Of a DNA stretch of 64,000 nt, positions 8,205 to 17,235 are shown piece by piece; positions within the stretch are counted from its first letter, which is position 1; each line of letters opens with the position of its first letter. This DNA comes from Thalassotalea_B sp049613795 (GTDB taxonomy: Bacteria > Pseudomonadota > Gammaproteobacteria > Enterobacterales > Alteromonadaceae), in contig JBMZCX010000004.1 in assembly GCA_049613795.1 (NCBI GenBank), positions 12,389 to 76,388 of the forward strand. Direction: 5' to 3'. The notes under the pieces were generated by a model that had not been told where the DNA came from, searched no databases, and saw only the letters and a list, made by a program, of their open reading frames with translations. Position numbers and translations under genes: made by a program.

Positions 8205-10598
8205 TTACTCATCACCACCATTTAATAAATCAGAAAATGCCGCAAGTTTTGCCAGCACCATGCCATGAATAGACTTGCGAGGATAACGTCCAGTTCGGCT
8301 TATTTTACCTGCATCTACTGACATTAGTATTTCAAGTGCTTGGTCGATGTCTTCCACGGCATAAACAGAAAATGCTCCTTGGGTAACCGCGTCAATCACT
8401 TCATTCGATAACATTAAGTTTTTAACATTCGTTTTAGGAATAATAACGCCTTGTGATCCAGTTAACCCTTTGTCTTTGCATAAACGATAAAAACCTTCTA
8501 TTTTTTCGTTAACACCGCCAATTGATTGTACGCCACCATGTTGGTTAATAGAGCCCGTTATTGCTAAACCTTGATCAATGGGTAAATTAGCAATAGCTGA
8601 AATAAGTACGCACAATTCCGCCATAGAGGCGCTGTCACCATCGATATGGCCATACGACTGTTCAATAGCAATATTAGCAGAAATAGTAACAGGAAAACCT
8701 TGTCCATATTTGTGGCCAATATACCCAGATAATAGCAGCACCCCTTTTGAGTGGATAGATTTTCCTAAATCCACTTCTCGTTCAATATCTGTAATGCCGT
8801 CACTGCCCGCGTAAACGGTTGCGGTAATTCGTGCGGGAGTACCAAAAACACTATCACCAATTTCCAGTACCGTTAACCCATTAATTTTGCCAACTTGCTC
8901 GCCTGTTGTGCTAATTAACACTTGTTGCTCTTTTATTTCGCTCAGCCATGTTTCACTAATGCGACCAGTACGGCGCTGCTTGGCAGTCAACGCTTGCAGA
9001 ACACAATTTGAATCAAGCGAACCTTTACTGCCATTCTTTTTCCACAAGTATACCGCTTCATCTAATAAATCATTAATTTGGACAATGTTGGCCGATATTT
9101 TTTCTTGGTGTTCAGCTCGGCGAAGAGCATAACGAACTAACTCTAAAACAGCACCATTACTTACAAGCGGATACGCTTTTTTAAACGCACGTTGTCTTAT
9201 CAACTGTGCATAATCGGTTAAGTTTTTATCGGTTTTATCTAGATGACGATCAAAGTCGGCCAAAATTCTAAACAATTCAGTAAATTCTTGATCATAATCT
9301 TGCAAGGTATAATAAAGCTCAGGATCACCTAATAGAATAACCTTTACCGTTAACGGTATTTTTTCAGGCTGTAGTGTTACTCCGCCAGGCTGGCTATATT
9401 CTGAATAAGGGCTTTCAATGGTAATTTCTTGCGTTTTCAACGCCAACTTTAAGCGCGACCAGACTAAAGGTTGATTCAATAACTTATCAGCATCTAGTAA
9501 TAAATAGCCACCATTAGCTTTGTGCAAAGCACCTGCCCTTATTAAGCGATAACTGGTATACGTTGCCCCTTGAAATGAAGAAAAATCAACATGACCAAAT
9601 AAATTTTGAAAGGTTGGATTTTGCTCGTATACCACAGGGGCACCTGCTTCAGCTTCTCTGGCAACGAGCAGGTTAGGTAAAAAACGTTCAACCATTAACT
9701 TACGTGATTCTTTGTCGTTAATAGTTTCTCCTGCGGCCTCATCAACCAAAATTTCAAGCACCGCATCAACAATATGCGCTTTCACTTTAGACAAATATTT
9801 CAATACGCCTGGGTTACTAGCAAACTCGTGTTCAAGTTCTTTTAAAAATGGACGGATGCTTTGCTCAGCTGTCTCATATTTAAGCTTACGCATTTTATCT
9901 GAAGAAGTACGCTTCCATTGTGGCAACTCAATTAACTGCTCTGAAAGTAAGTTTTCTAATTTAGCTAATAACAGATAAAAGTCATTACGTTTTACTTCAT
10001 CTAAATTAGCAAATTCTTTATCATTTAACGGTTTACCGTCTACTAAGGGAGAGAAGCCTACTTCACCGTTTTCTTCATAGAGAATAACATCGTTTTTTAA
10101 CGCGGTTTCTTCAACGATAGCCATTGCCTCATCATATTTTTGATTGAAGTCACGATCTATGGCTGCTTTTTGTCGCTGATAACCGGGATTGTCAAAAATT
10201 TCAGGAAATAAATCTAATAATTCATCAATAAAGGTGTTAATGCGCGCCAGCAATTGTTTACCATCACCAGGGCTAACATAAAGCCTAAAAGGAGCATGAA
10301 CATCGTCAAAATTATTAATATAACACCATTCAGAAGGTGTGGGTTGCCCGCTTGCAGTTGCAGATAGCATTTGTTTGATTAATGTTTGTCTGCCCGTACC
10401 GTGCTCGCCCATGGCATACACATTAAAGCCGGGTGATTCCATAGAAAGACCAAAATCAAGCGCTTCTTTTGCACGTTCGTGGCCAATAAAAATTTGCTCA
10501 ACGTTTTCAGAATCTTCTATTTGAGAAAATAGATTAATGGCTAAATTTGCAGTAAGTTCTTCGGGGTTAAGGCGCAATTTTTGGTGGGTATCTTTCAT
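8205..10598 (-). CDS. LonB-like ATP-dependent protease (YcbZ/LonC-type family)
   Basis: A 797-residue AAA+ protease with a C-terminal Lon Ser-Lys domain. The nucleophile is the Ser in HIDGDSASMAEL and the general base is the Lys in GVNEKIEGFYRLC. The ATPase part begins near residue 40; its P-loop reads GEHGTGRQT (64-72), with Arg70 where Lys is usual, and a Walker B-like GGYLLLDAD lies mid-protein. Substituted P-loops occur in this subfamily, so ATP hydrolysis may be weak or absent. A GAGAG ribosome site precedes the ATG. It stands alone upstream of deaD on the same strand. Substrates are unknown. Confidence 0.88.
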   Translation of the reverse strand: MKDTHQKLRLNPEELTANLAINLFSQIEDSENVEQIFIGHERAKEALDFGLSMESPGFNVYAMGEHGTGRQTLIKQMLSATASGQPTPSEWCYINNFDDVHAPFRLYVSPGDGKQLLARINTFIDELLDLFPEIFDNPGYQRQKAAIDRDFNQKYDEAMAIVEETALKNDVILYEENGEVGFSPLVDGKPLNDKEFANLDEVKRNDFYLLLAKLENLLSEQLIELPQWKRTSSDKMRKLKYETAEQSIRPFLKELEHEFASNPGVLKYLSKVKAHIVDAVLEILVDEAAGETINDKESRKLMVERFLPNLLVAREAEAGAPVVYEQNPTFQNLFGHVDFSSFQGATYTSYRLIRAGALHKANGGYLLLDADKLLNQPLVWSRLKLALKTQEITIESPYSEYSQPGGVTLQPEKIPLTVKVILLGDPELYYTLQDYDQEFTELFRILADFDRHLDKTDKNLTDYAQLIRQRAFKKAYPLVSNGAVLELVRYALRRAEHQEKISANIVQINDLLDEAVYLWKKNGSKGSLDSNCVLQALTAKQRRTGRISETWLSEIKEQQVLISTTGEQVGKINGLTVLEIGDSVFGTPARITATVYAGSDGITDIEREVDLGKSIHSKGVLLLSGYIGHKYGQGFPVTISANIAIEQSYGHIDGDSASMAELCVLISAIANLPIDQGLAITGSINQHGGVQSIGGVNEKIEGFYRLCKDKGLTGSQGVIIPKTNVKNLMLSNEVIDAVTQGAFSVYAVEDIDQALEILMSVDAGKISRTGRYPRKSIHGMVLAKLAAFSDLLNGGDE

Positions 10599-10655
10599 TA
10601 GACTCTCATTATTAGCGCTTAAAAAACAAACACTTTCATTATTTCTGAGGTGATG

Positions 10656-10684
10656 TACTCTGTTGAGGTTATATTACTCTGTTG
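10656..10684. repeat. Direct repeat TACTCTGTTG x2 upstream of the LonB-like gene
   Basis: Two exact 10-bp copies (10656-10665 and 10675-10684) have starts 19 bp apart, about 58-86 bp upstream of the LonB-like ATG. The spacing is near two helical turns, as expected for a dimeric or tandem regulator site. No regulator is identified. Confidence 0.4.
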
Positions 10685-10741
10685 GAGTGATGTTTGGCAA
10701 AGCTTCAAGGTAAAAAATATTTAGAGCACCGCTAAGCCGAA

Positions 10742-11224
10742 CTATGGCGATAAACTCTCTCGAATAAAGTGAGAATGATGACAATATAAGCATGCGTTAA
10801 CCGTTGTCAAATGAGAAATTAATAACGATTTTTGGCACTTTACACAAGTTAATTTACCAAAACCAACAATATCACCTTCTTGATATGCGCCATTATGTTT
10901 AAAGTCTTCACTCAGCTCCGCCCATTCTACTTGCGACTTGTCGGTAACTTTACTCATTAATGCCCAAAAAGATTCATTCATTAACGCTAAGAAAATAGAA
11001 TGCTTAGCTTGTTCTTGGTTTTGTCGATAAAATTCATGAAGATCATAGATAAAATTATCAATAAACTGAGTTAGCTTTTCTTCAGGGATAGCTTCTGCTG
11101 CTGCCAAAATGATCTTGGCTTGCTCAACTAATTCAACCACTTGAGTAACTTCATGTTGTTTTACATCAGTTAACCACAGTGACAACTTATGGTAAAAATC
11201 GGTAAAAAAAGGTTTATCGTTCAT
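10742..11224 (-). CDS. ybeL: YbeL-type zinc-ribbon protein (DUF1451)
   Basis: A 160-residue protein from the ATG at 11224, preceded by an ideal AGGAGG site. A longer frame from 11278 lacks such support. The first 110 residues are helical and charged. The C-terminus is a zinc ribbon with two CxxC pairs: CVKCQKSLL and ACLYCHHSHF. This matches DUF1451 family proteins such as E. coli YbeL, which also lies next to leuS. The molecular function is unknown. Confidence 0.85.
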   Translation of the reverse strand: MNDKPFFTDFYHKLSLWLTDVKQHEVTQVVELVEQAKIILAAAEAIPEEKLTQFIDNFIYDLHEFYRQNQEQAKHSIFLALMNESFWALMSKVTDKSQVEWAELSEDFKHNGAYQEGDIVGFGKLTCVKCQKSLLISHLTTVNACLYCHHSHFIRESLSP

Positions 11225-11332
11225 AACGCCTCCTAAATAGCGACTTAATATGACGCTAGCTAAAGTATAGTCAAACATGCCATGACAAAAAGCCGATGCA
11301 ACAAAAAAGTCATTGTTTAGACCTTAATAAAC

Positions 11333-11362
11333 TTGTTAAAAAGCCATGCGATAAGGTATTCT
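11333..11362 (+). promoter_or_regulatory. Possible promoter for the leuS operon
   Basis: TTGTTA (11333-11338) and TATTCT (11357-11362) are separated by 18 nt, about 100 nt before leuS. This is a moderate sigma70 match in an AT-rich gap, with other possible -10 boxes nearby. Confidence 0.3.
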
Positions 11363-11461
11363 ATTGTGATATTTTTTAAATTAGCTTTTTACTGATTTAT
11401 TCGTGTTATTGGCAATAAATACAGTATCAAAGCCCCTATTCTAGTCTTTGAGAACTCTTTA

Positions 11462-14041
11462 ATGGAATCCATTTATAATCCCCAATCTATCGAGGCTGAC
11501 GTTCAAAAATTTTGGACCGATAACCAAACCTTTCGTGCACAAGAAATACCAGGTAAAGAAAAATATTACTGCCTGTCAATGTTTCCATACCCTAGCGGCC
11601 GTCTTCATATGGGCCATGTACGAAACTATAGTTTAGGTGATGTGATTTCACGTTATCAACGCATGCAGGGCAAAAACGTGATGCAACCTATGGGTTGGGA
11701 CGCTTTTGGTTTACCTGCTGAAAATGCGGCCATTAAAAATAATTCAGCGCCAGCAAAATGGACTTACGAAAATATTGATTATATGCGTAATCAGTTAAAA
11801 TCATTAGGTTTTGGCTACGACTGGCATAGAGAGCTGGCAACCTGTAAAAAAGACTACTACCGTTGGGAGCAATGGTTTTTCACCCAGCTTTTCGAAAAAG
11901 GTTTAGTGTATAAAAAGAATGCCACTGTAAACTGGGATCCTGTTGACCAAACCGTACTTGCTAACGAGCAAGTAATTGACGGACGCGGCTGGCGCTCTGG
12001 CGCTATTGTTGAGCGCAAAGAAATTCCGCAGTGGTTTATTAAAATAACCGATTACGCTGAAGAATTACTTAACGACTTAGACCAATTAACTGATTGGCCT
12101 GAACAAGTTAAAACAATGCAACGTAATTGGATTGGCCGCTCTGAAGGCGTTGAAATGACTTTTAACGTTGCCAACTCAGAACAATCATTTGACATTTACA
12201 CTACCCGCCCAGATACCTTAATGGGTGTAACTTATGTAGCGCTTGCTGCTCAGCACCCGCTAACATTAGCTGCGGCTGAAAATAATCCAGCATTAGCCGA
12301 TTTCATCAAAGAATGTAAAACGAATAAATCCACTGAAGCTGATATGGCGACAATGGAGAAAAAAGGTGTTGATACGGGTTTAACCGCTATTCACCCTTTA
12401 ACCGGTGAAACAGTGCCCGTTTGGGCTGCAAATTTTGTGTTAATGGATTACGGTTCAGGCGCGGTTATGTCGGTACCAGGGCACGACCAACGTGACTTTG
12501 AATTTGCTCAAAAATATGGACTTGAAATAAAGCAAGTGATTCAAGGTGGCGAGTCTGACGATATCGCAGTAGCTGCTATAACCGATAAAAATGTATTAGT
12601 TAATTCAGGTGAATTTGACGGTTTAAGCTTTGAACAAGCCTTTAAAGCGATTTCAGACAAACTAGTCGCTGAAAATAAAGGAAAAGTAACTGTTAACTAC
12701 CGCTTGCGCGACTGGGGAGTTTCTCGCCAGCGTTACTGGGGCACACCAATTCCAATGCTTAAATTAGCAAACGGCGAATCGGTTCCAGTACCTGAAGACC
12801 AATTACCGGTTGAATTGCCTGAAGATGTGGTAATGGACGGCGTAACATCACCAATAAAAAGTGACGAAGAATGGGCTAAAACTACTTATCAAGGTCAAGA
12901 CGCTTTAAGAGAAACCGACACCTTCGACACCTTTATGGAGTCGTCGTGGTATTACGCCCGTTATTGCTCACCTAACGATGACACCCAAATGTTAGATCCA
13001 GAGAAAGCCAACTATTGGTTACCTGTAGATCAATACATTGGCGGAATAGAACATGCTATTTTACATTTATTATATGCACGTTTTTTCCATAAATTATTGC
13101 GTGACGTTGGTTTAGTTGAAAGCAGTGAACCGTTCAAAAGCCTGCTATGTCAAGGAATGGTATTAGCTGACACGTATTATCGAGAAGCCGATAATGGCGC
13201 TCAAGAGTGGATAGCCCCTGCAGATGTTACAGTAGAGCGCAATGAAAAAGGCCAAGTCACCTCAGCAATAAGCAAGCATGACGGTGAAGCCGTTATTTCT
13301 GCTGGTATGAGCAAAATGTCTAAATCTAAAAATAATGGCATTGACCCTCAACAAGTTATCGACCTTTATGGTGCTGATACCGTTCGCTTATTTATTATGT
13401 TTACCTCACCGCCAGAGCAAACCTTAGAATGGTCTGACTCAGGTGTTGAAGGAGCACACCGTTTCTTAAAGCGTGTGTGGAAATTAGCACATGACTTTAG
13501 CGAAAGTGGTAACGTTTCAACACTAGCCGATATTAATCTAAACAGTGCGCAAAAAACATTACGCCGCGAAGTCCATAAAACAATTACTAAAGTAACTGAT
13601 GATATTGGCCGCAGAAACACTTTCAATACCGCGATTGCCGCTATTATGGAACTAATGAACCATTTAGCTAAAGCGCCATTAGCAACAGTTGAAGACAGAA
13701 CCATAATGCAAGAAGCGGTGCGCGCAGTTACTTTAATGCTAACGCCAATTGCACCTCATATGTGTCATCAACTTTGGCAAGACATTGGCGATGGTAATCT
13801 TGTTGAAGAAACTTTATGGCCAACGGTTGACCAAGCCGCTTTAGTTGAAGACGAGAAGCTCATTATTGTACAAGTTAATGGCAAAGTAAGAGCGAAAATA
13901 ACAGTAGCTGCTGATGTCAGTAAAGAGCAGGTAGAGTCTCTAGGATTAAATGAAGAGAATGTTGCCAAATTTATTGACGACAAAACAGTCCGTAAAGTAA
14001 TTTATGTACCAGGTAAATTACTTAATATTGTGGCTAACTAA
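11462..14041 (+). CDS. leuS: Leucyl-tRNA synthetase
   Basis: An 859-residue class I synthetase that charges tRNA-Leu. The HIGH motif is in PYPSGRLHMGHVRNYS and the KMSKS motif in MSKMSKSKNNG. The editing domain occupies roughly residues 220-410 and includes the threonine-rich TTRPDTLMG signature. The C-terminal tRNA-binding domain is complete. Length equals E. coli LeuS to within a residue. It leads a long plus-strand block; its stop codon overlaps the lptE start by one base. Confidence 0.98.
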   Translation: MESIYNPQSIEADVQKFWTDNQTFRAQEIPGKEKYYCLSMFPYPSGRLHMGHVRNYSLGDVISRYQRMQGKNVMQPMGWDAFGLPAENAAIKNNSAPAKWTYENIDYMRNQLKSLGFGYDWHRELATCKKDYYRWEQWFFTQLFEKGLVYKKNATVNWDPVDQTVLANEQVIDGRGWRSGAIVERKEIPQWFIKITDYAEELLNDLDQLTDWPEQVKTMQRNWIGRSEGVEMTFNVANSEQSFDIYTTRPDTLMGVTYVALAAQHPLTLAAAENNPALADFIKECKTNKSTEADMATMEKKGVDTGLTAIHPLTGETVPVWAANFVLMDYGSGAVMSVPGHDQRDFEFAQKYGLEIKQVIQGGESDDIAVAAITDKNVLVNSGEFDGLSFEQAFKAISDKLVAENKGKVTVNYRLRDWGVSRQRYWGTPIPMLKLANGESVPVPEDQLPVELPEDVVMDGVTSPIKSDEEWAKTTYQGQDALRETDTFDTFMESSWYYARYCSPNDDTQMLDPEKANYWLPVDQYIGGIEHAILHLLYARFFHKLLRDVGLVESSEPFKSLLCQGMVLADTYYREADNGAQEWIAPADVTVERNEKGQVTSAISKHDGEAVISAGMSKMSKSKNNGIDPQQVIDLYGADTVRLFIMFTSPPEQTLEWSDSGVEGAHRFLKRVWKLAHDFSESGNVSTLADINLNSAQKTLRREVHKTITKVTDDIGRRNTFNTAIAAIMELMNHLAKAPLATVEDRTIMQEAVRAVTLMLTPIAPHMCHQLWQDIGDGNLVEETLWPTVDQAALVEDEKLIIVQVNGKVRAKITVAADVSKEQVESLGLNEENVAKFIDDKTVRKVIYVPGKLLNIVAN

Positions 14042-14556
14042 TGCAGTATTTTCAGCAAGCAATCAATAAGTATGTGATACGCACTATTAGTATTGGTATA
14101 TGCATCAGTTTGTTGGCCAGCTGTGGTTTCAACCTGCGCGGTGATTACTTTATCGCCGCACAGTTACAACATTTAAACGTTAACTCTGTCGATAAATACG
14201 GTGAGCTAACACGCTTAGTTAAGCAGCATTTGCTGCTTAACAAAGTAAATATTACACCAACGTATGACAACACACTACCTGAGCTGAAAATATTAAAAGA
14301 CACTTTAGATAGACGAACACTGTCGGTATTTCCTAACGGCCAAGTCGCTGAATACGAACTAATTTATACTGCTCATTATCAACTACGTTTTGCTAGCGAA
14401 GACTTTCAAAGCTTCAAAGTAGAGTTAAATCGAGATTACCAAGACGATCCTGATTTAGCCTTAGCAAAAAGCCGTGAATTAGCACTCATGCTTAGTGAAA
14501 TGCGACAAGAAGCAGCAAATAGAATCATACGTAAATTAGCGAGCATTCAACGATAA
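14041..14556 (+). CDS. lptE: LPS-assembly lipoprotein LptE
   Basis: A 171-residue outer-membrane lipoprotein that plugs LptD and helps insert lipopolysaccharide into the outer leaflet. The signal peptide ends in the lipobox LLASC, with Cys28 as the acylated residue, followed by GFNLRGDY, the typical LptE start of the mature chain. The ATG overlaps the leuS stop (TAATG), so translation is coupled. Order leuS-lptE-holA is as in E. coli. Confidence 0.95.
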   Translation: MQYFQQAINKYVIRTISIGICISLLASCGFNLRGDYFIAAQLQHLNVNSVDKYGELTRLVKQHLLLNKVNITPTYDNTLPELKILKDTLDRRTLSVFPNGQVAEYELIYTAHYQLRFASEDFQSFKVELNRDYQDDPDLALAKSRELALMLSEMRQEAANRIIRKLASIQR

Positions 14557-14590
14557 CCGCTCTATATTATTAGGAAACTACTGCCATACT

Positions 14591-15634
14591 ATGCGCATTT
14601 ATCATAACCAGTTGGCTAACACCATTAACAAAAATTTGGCCCCTATTTGGCTGATATTTGGTGACGAGCCTTGGCAAAAAGATGATGCGCTTAAACACAT
14701 AAAAATGCATGCCCAGCAACAAGGTTTTAGTGAGCTTATTCGTTTTTATGTCGATGAAAAGTTTGACTGGAATGTGCTCACTCAAGAATACAATGCCCTG
14801 AGCCTTTTTGCTAACCAACGCATTATTGAGCTTGAATTAAGTACCAATAAAATTGGTGATGCTGGCAGTAAAGCGTTGTCTCAATTATGCGAAAACCTTT
14901 CTCCAGATATATTGCTTATTTTACATGGCGCTAAACTTGATGCACCTAGTCAAAAACGAAAGTGGTTTAAAACACTTGATACAAACGGAATTTTCATTCC
15001 ATTATACGACATTGAAGGTAAGCAGCTTAGCCAATGGATTTACAAACAAGCTCAGCAGTTAAGTATTAACTTACATCCTGATTTAACCTTAATGTTAGCA
15101 ACACTTTTCGAAGGAAATTTACTGGCGCTATCACAAGAGTTAACTAAGCTTTCGCTACTTTTTGGTCAACAGCAAGTATCGATAGAAGACGCTGAAAAAA
15201 TTATCATCAAACAAGCTAAATTTAATGCCTTTCAGTTAACCGATGCAATGCTACAAGGAAATATTGCTAAATGCATCACCATGTTAGATCAACTACAACA
15301 GGAAGGCGTTGCTGTTGCACAATTAATTTGGCCCATTCACAAAGAAATAGCCCAACTTGTAACGATGAAAGAAGCATTGAGTCAAGGAAAAACGCTAAAT
15401 GAATTATATAGCCAATACCGTATTTGGGATAAACGTAAACCGTTATACCAACAGGCATTAACCACTATTAGCGCTGAAAACTTGGCTCATGCACAAGTGC
15501 GTTTAGCACAAACTGATTTAATCACCAAAACCAGCACCGAATTTAACGGCTACTTACTACTTGCTGATGTTATGAGTGTCTTATATCACGGTGAAAATTT
15601 ACACAAACTCGCGCTTAATTATGAATATTCATAA
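14591..15634 (+). CDS. holA: DNA polymerase III delta subunit
   Basis: A 347-residue clamp-loader subunit that opens the beta sliding clamp. The sequence has the HolA N-terminal ATPase-like fold (LAPIWLIFGDEPWQKDDALKHI) and the characteristic LSLFANQRIIELEL segment, where the beta-binding LF pair sits. Length matches E. coli HolA (343). It lies 34 nt after lptE, in conserved order. Confidence 0.95.
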   Translation: MRIYHNQLANTINKNLAPIWLIFGDEPWQKDDALKHIKMHAQQQGFSELIRFYVDEKFDWNVLTQEYNALSLFANQRIIELELSTNKIGDAGSKALSQLCENLSPDILLILHGAKLDAPSQKRKWFKTLDTNGIFIPLYDIEGKQLSQWIYKQAQQLSINLHPDLTLMLATLFEGNLLALSQELTKLSLLFGQQQVSIEDAEKIIIKQAKFNAFQLTDAMLQGNIAKCITMLDQLQQEGVAVAQLIWPIHKEIAQLVTMKEALSQGKTLNELYSQYRIWDKRKPLYQQALTTISAENLAHAQVRLAQTDLITKTSTEFNGYLLLADVMSVLYHGENLHKLALNYEYS

Positions 15635-15657
15635 GCCTATAGAAGTTAGTAAATAGC

Positions 15658-16302
15658 ATGAGTAATAATGAGTTAGGCATTTTTGGTGGTACGTTTGATC
15701 CTATTCATAACGGACATATTCAGTCAGTACTTACTACGGCTAAGCACATAGCAATAAGTAAGGTTTTGCTTGTACCTGCTCATATTCCACCGCATAAAAA
15801 CAATGTGATTGCCAATAGCCAACACCGATTAAAAATGGCAGAAATGGTATGCCAGCATCAACCATTGTTTAGCTGTGATGCACGTGAATTAAAACGTGAC
15901 CTCCCCTCTTATACCGTTGATACATTAAAAGAGATCAGCCAAAGCTATCCTAAGCAAACACTTTATTTATTTATTGGCATGGACTCCCTGTTAAATTTTA
16001 CCACTTGGCATCAATGGCAAACTATTTTAACCCTTTGCCATGTAGTCGTTAGTAGTCGACCAAGCTACACTCATGAACAAATTAATCAAGCAACCAAGCA
16101 ACTGCTTGCCCAACATCAAGTCACTACCGTTGATCGACTAAAGCAAACGCCTTCTGGCAAAATATATATTTATCAACAAGCTGATTTTTCAGTTTCATCA
16201 ACCAACATCAGACAAAAGCTACAACAAAAGAGTGAACGGCTAAATGATTTACCCGAATATATTTCACAATATATTAATGATCATCAGCTTTATCGAAAGT
16301 AA
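15658..16302 (+). CDS. nadD: Nicotinate-nucleotide adenylyltransferase
   Basis: A 214-residue nucleotidyltransferase that makes deamido-NAD from nicotinate mononucleotide and ATP. The ATP-binding GGTFDPIHNGH is at the N-terminus, and the C-terminal SSTNIRQ corresponds to the ISSTxIR motif. Length matches bacterial NadD. It follows holA by 23 nt. About 130 nt separate it from rsfS, which may have its own promoter (TTGTTA at 16370, GATATT at 16394). Confidence 0.96.
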   Translation: MSNNELGIFGGTFDPIHNGHIQSVLTTAKHIAISKVLLVPAHIPPHKNNVIANSQHRLKMAEMVCQHQPLFSCDARELKRDLPSYTVDTLKEISQSYPKQTLYLFIGMDSLLNFTTWHQWQTILTLCHVVVSSRPSYTHEQINQATKQLLAQHQVTTVDRLKQTPSGKIYIYQQADFSVSSTNIRQKLQQKSERLNDLPEYISQYINDHQLYRK

Positions 16303-16433
16303 TAAAGCTCAAGGTCACCTGAAAATTGTGTGCTTATTTAAAGTTTGTTTCATTTTTCTTAGATAGAGCTTGTTAACCTCTCTCCTTTTTAATGATATTA
16401 TGTCAGTAATATTAGTTGAAAAGAGAAAATCCA

Positions 16434-16751
16434 TTGCAAACTGAAGCTTTAACTGCTTTTGTTGTTGAAACTATCGAAGACATGAAAGGTCGCGATATCA
16501 CAACAATTAACATTTCTAAAAAATCTAACTTTGCTGACTTTATGGTTATTGCCTCAGGCAATTCAAACCGTCATGTCAAATCAATTGCTCAATCAGTTAC
16601 CCTTGAATGTCGTGCGAAAGGTAGTGAACCTTTAGGTGTGGAAGGAAATGATATTGGTGAATGGGCACTCGTCGACTTAGGCGATGTTGTCGTTCATATA
16701 ATGACTGACGAAATGCGTGACCGCTATCAACTAGAACAACTTTGGGAATAG
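16434..16751 (+). CDS. rsfS: Ribosomal silencing factor RsfS
   Basis: RsfS binds ribosomal protein L14 and blocks subunit joining under nutrient limitation. I place the start at the TTG at 16434 (MQTEALTAFV), which gives 105 residues, the same as E. coli, and aligns with its MQGKALQDFV. A purine-rich AAAAGAGAAAA lies just upstream. A further TTG at 16416 would add six residues. Conserved segments include SNFADFMVIASGNSNRHV and GEWALVDLGDVVVHIM. It is followed by rlmH after 11 nt. Confidence 0.95.
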   Translation: MQTEALTAFVVETIEDMKGRDITTINISKKSNFADFMVIASGNSNRHVKSIAQSVTLECRAKGSEPLGVEGNDIGEWALVDLGDVVVHIMTDEMRDRYQLEQLWE

Positions 16752-16762
16752 ATTAATTCACC

Positions 16763-17233
16763 ATGCGTTTAACCTTATATGCTGTTGGCAACAAAATGCC
16801 AGCATGGGTGGCTGAAGGATTTAACGAATACTGTCGTCGGTTCCCTCGTGACATGTCATTTCATTTAGTTGAAATATCTCCGGGCAAACGCGGTAAGAAT
16901 GCTGACATTGCACGCATATTAGAAAAAGAAGGTGAATTAACCCTTGCCGCTATTCCTAAAGGTAACCGTATTGTTACCCTTGAGGTTGAAGGCAAGCCGT
17001 GGACAACACCAGTATTAGCACAGCAACTTGAACGTTGGCAACACGACGGACGTGACGTAGCTTTACTGGTAGGCGGCCCTGAAGGACTAGCTCCAGCTTG
17101 TATACAAGCATCAGAACAAAAGTGGTCATTATCGCCACTAACGCTACCGCACCCAATGGTAAGAATTGTTGTTGCCGAAAGCTTATATAGAGCTTGGAGC
17201 ATAAATAATAATCACCCTTATCACCGAGAGTAA
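16763..17233 (+). CDS. rlmH: 23S rRNA (pseudouridine1915-N3)-methyltransferase
   Basis: A 156-residue SPOUT methyltransferase that modifies pseudouridine 1915 in helix 69 of 23S rRNA on the assembled ribosome. The SAM-binding knot includes LLVGGPEGL, and the C-terminus ends in the family signature YRAWSINNNHPYHRE. Length matches E. coli RlmH (155). It lies 2 nt before mrdA. Confidence 0.97.
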   Translation: MRLTLYAVGNKMPAWVAEGFNEYCRRFPRDMSFHLVEISPGKRGKNADIARILEKEGELTLAAIPKGNRIVTLEVEGKPWTTPVLAQQLERWQHDGRDVALLVGGPEGLAPACIQASEQKWSLSPLTLPHPMVRIVVAESLYRAWSINNNHPYHRE

Positions 17234-17235
17234 CA

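Noticed and set aside
11279..11461. T-box or leucine leader peptide upstream of leuS
   Set aside because: No leucine-rich short frame and no T-box sequence; T-boxes are not expected in gammaproteobacteria.
16416..16433. Longer RsfS start at TTG 16416
   Set aside because: The shorter TTG start at 16434 gives the same length and N-terminus as E. coli RsfS and sits after a purine-rich site.
16861..17202. Reverse-strand frame inside rlmH and similar frames inside conserved genes
   Set aside because: These are opposite-strand shadows of well-conserved proteins, with no ribosome site or protein-like composition of their own.
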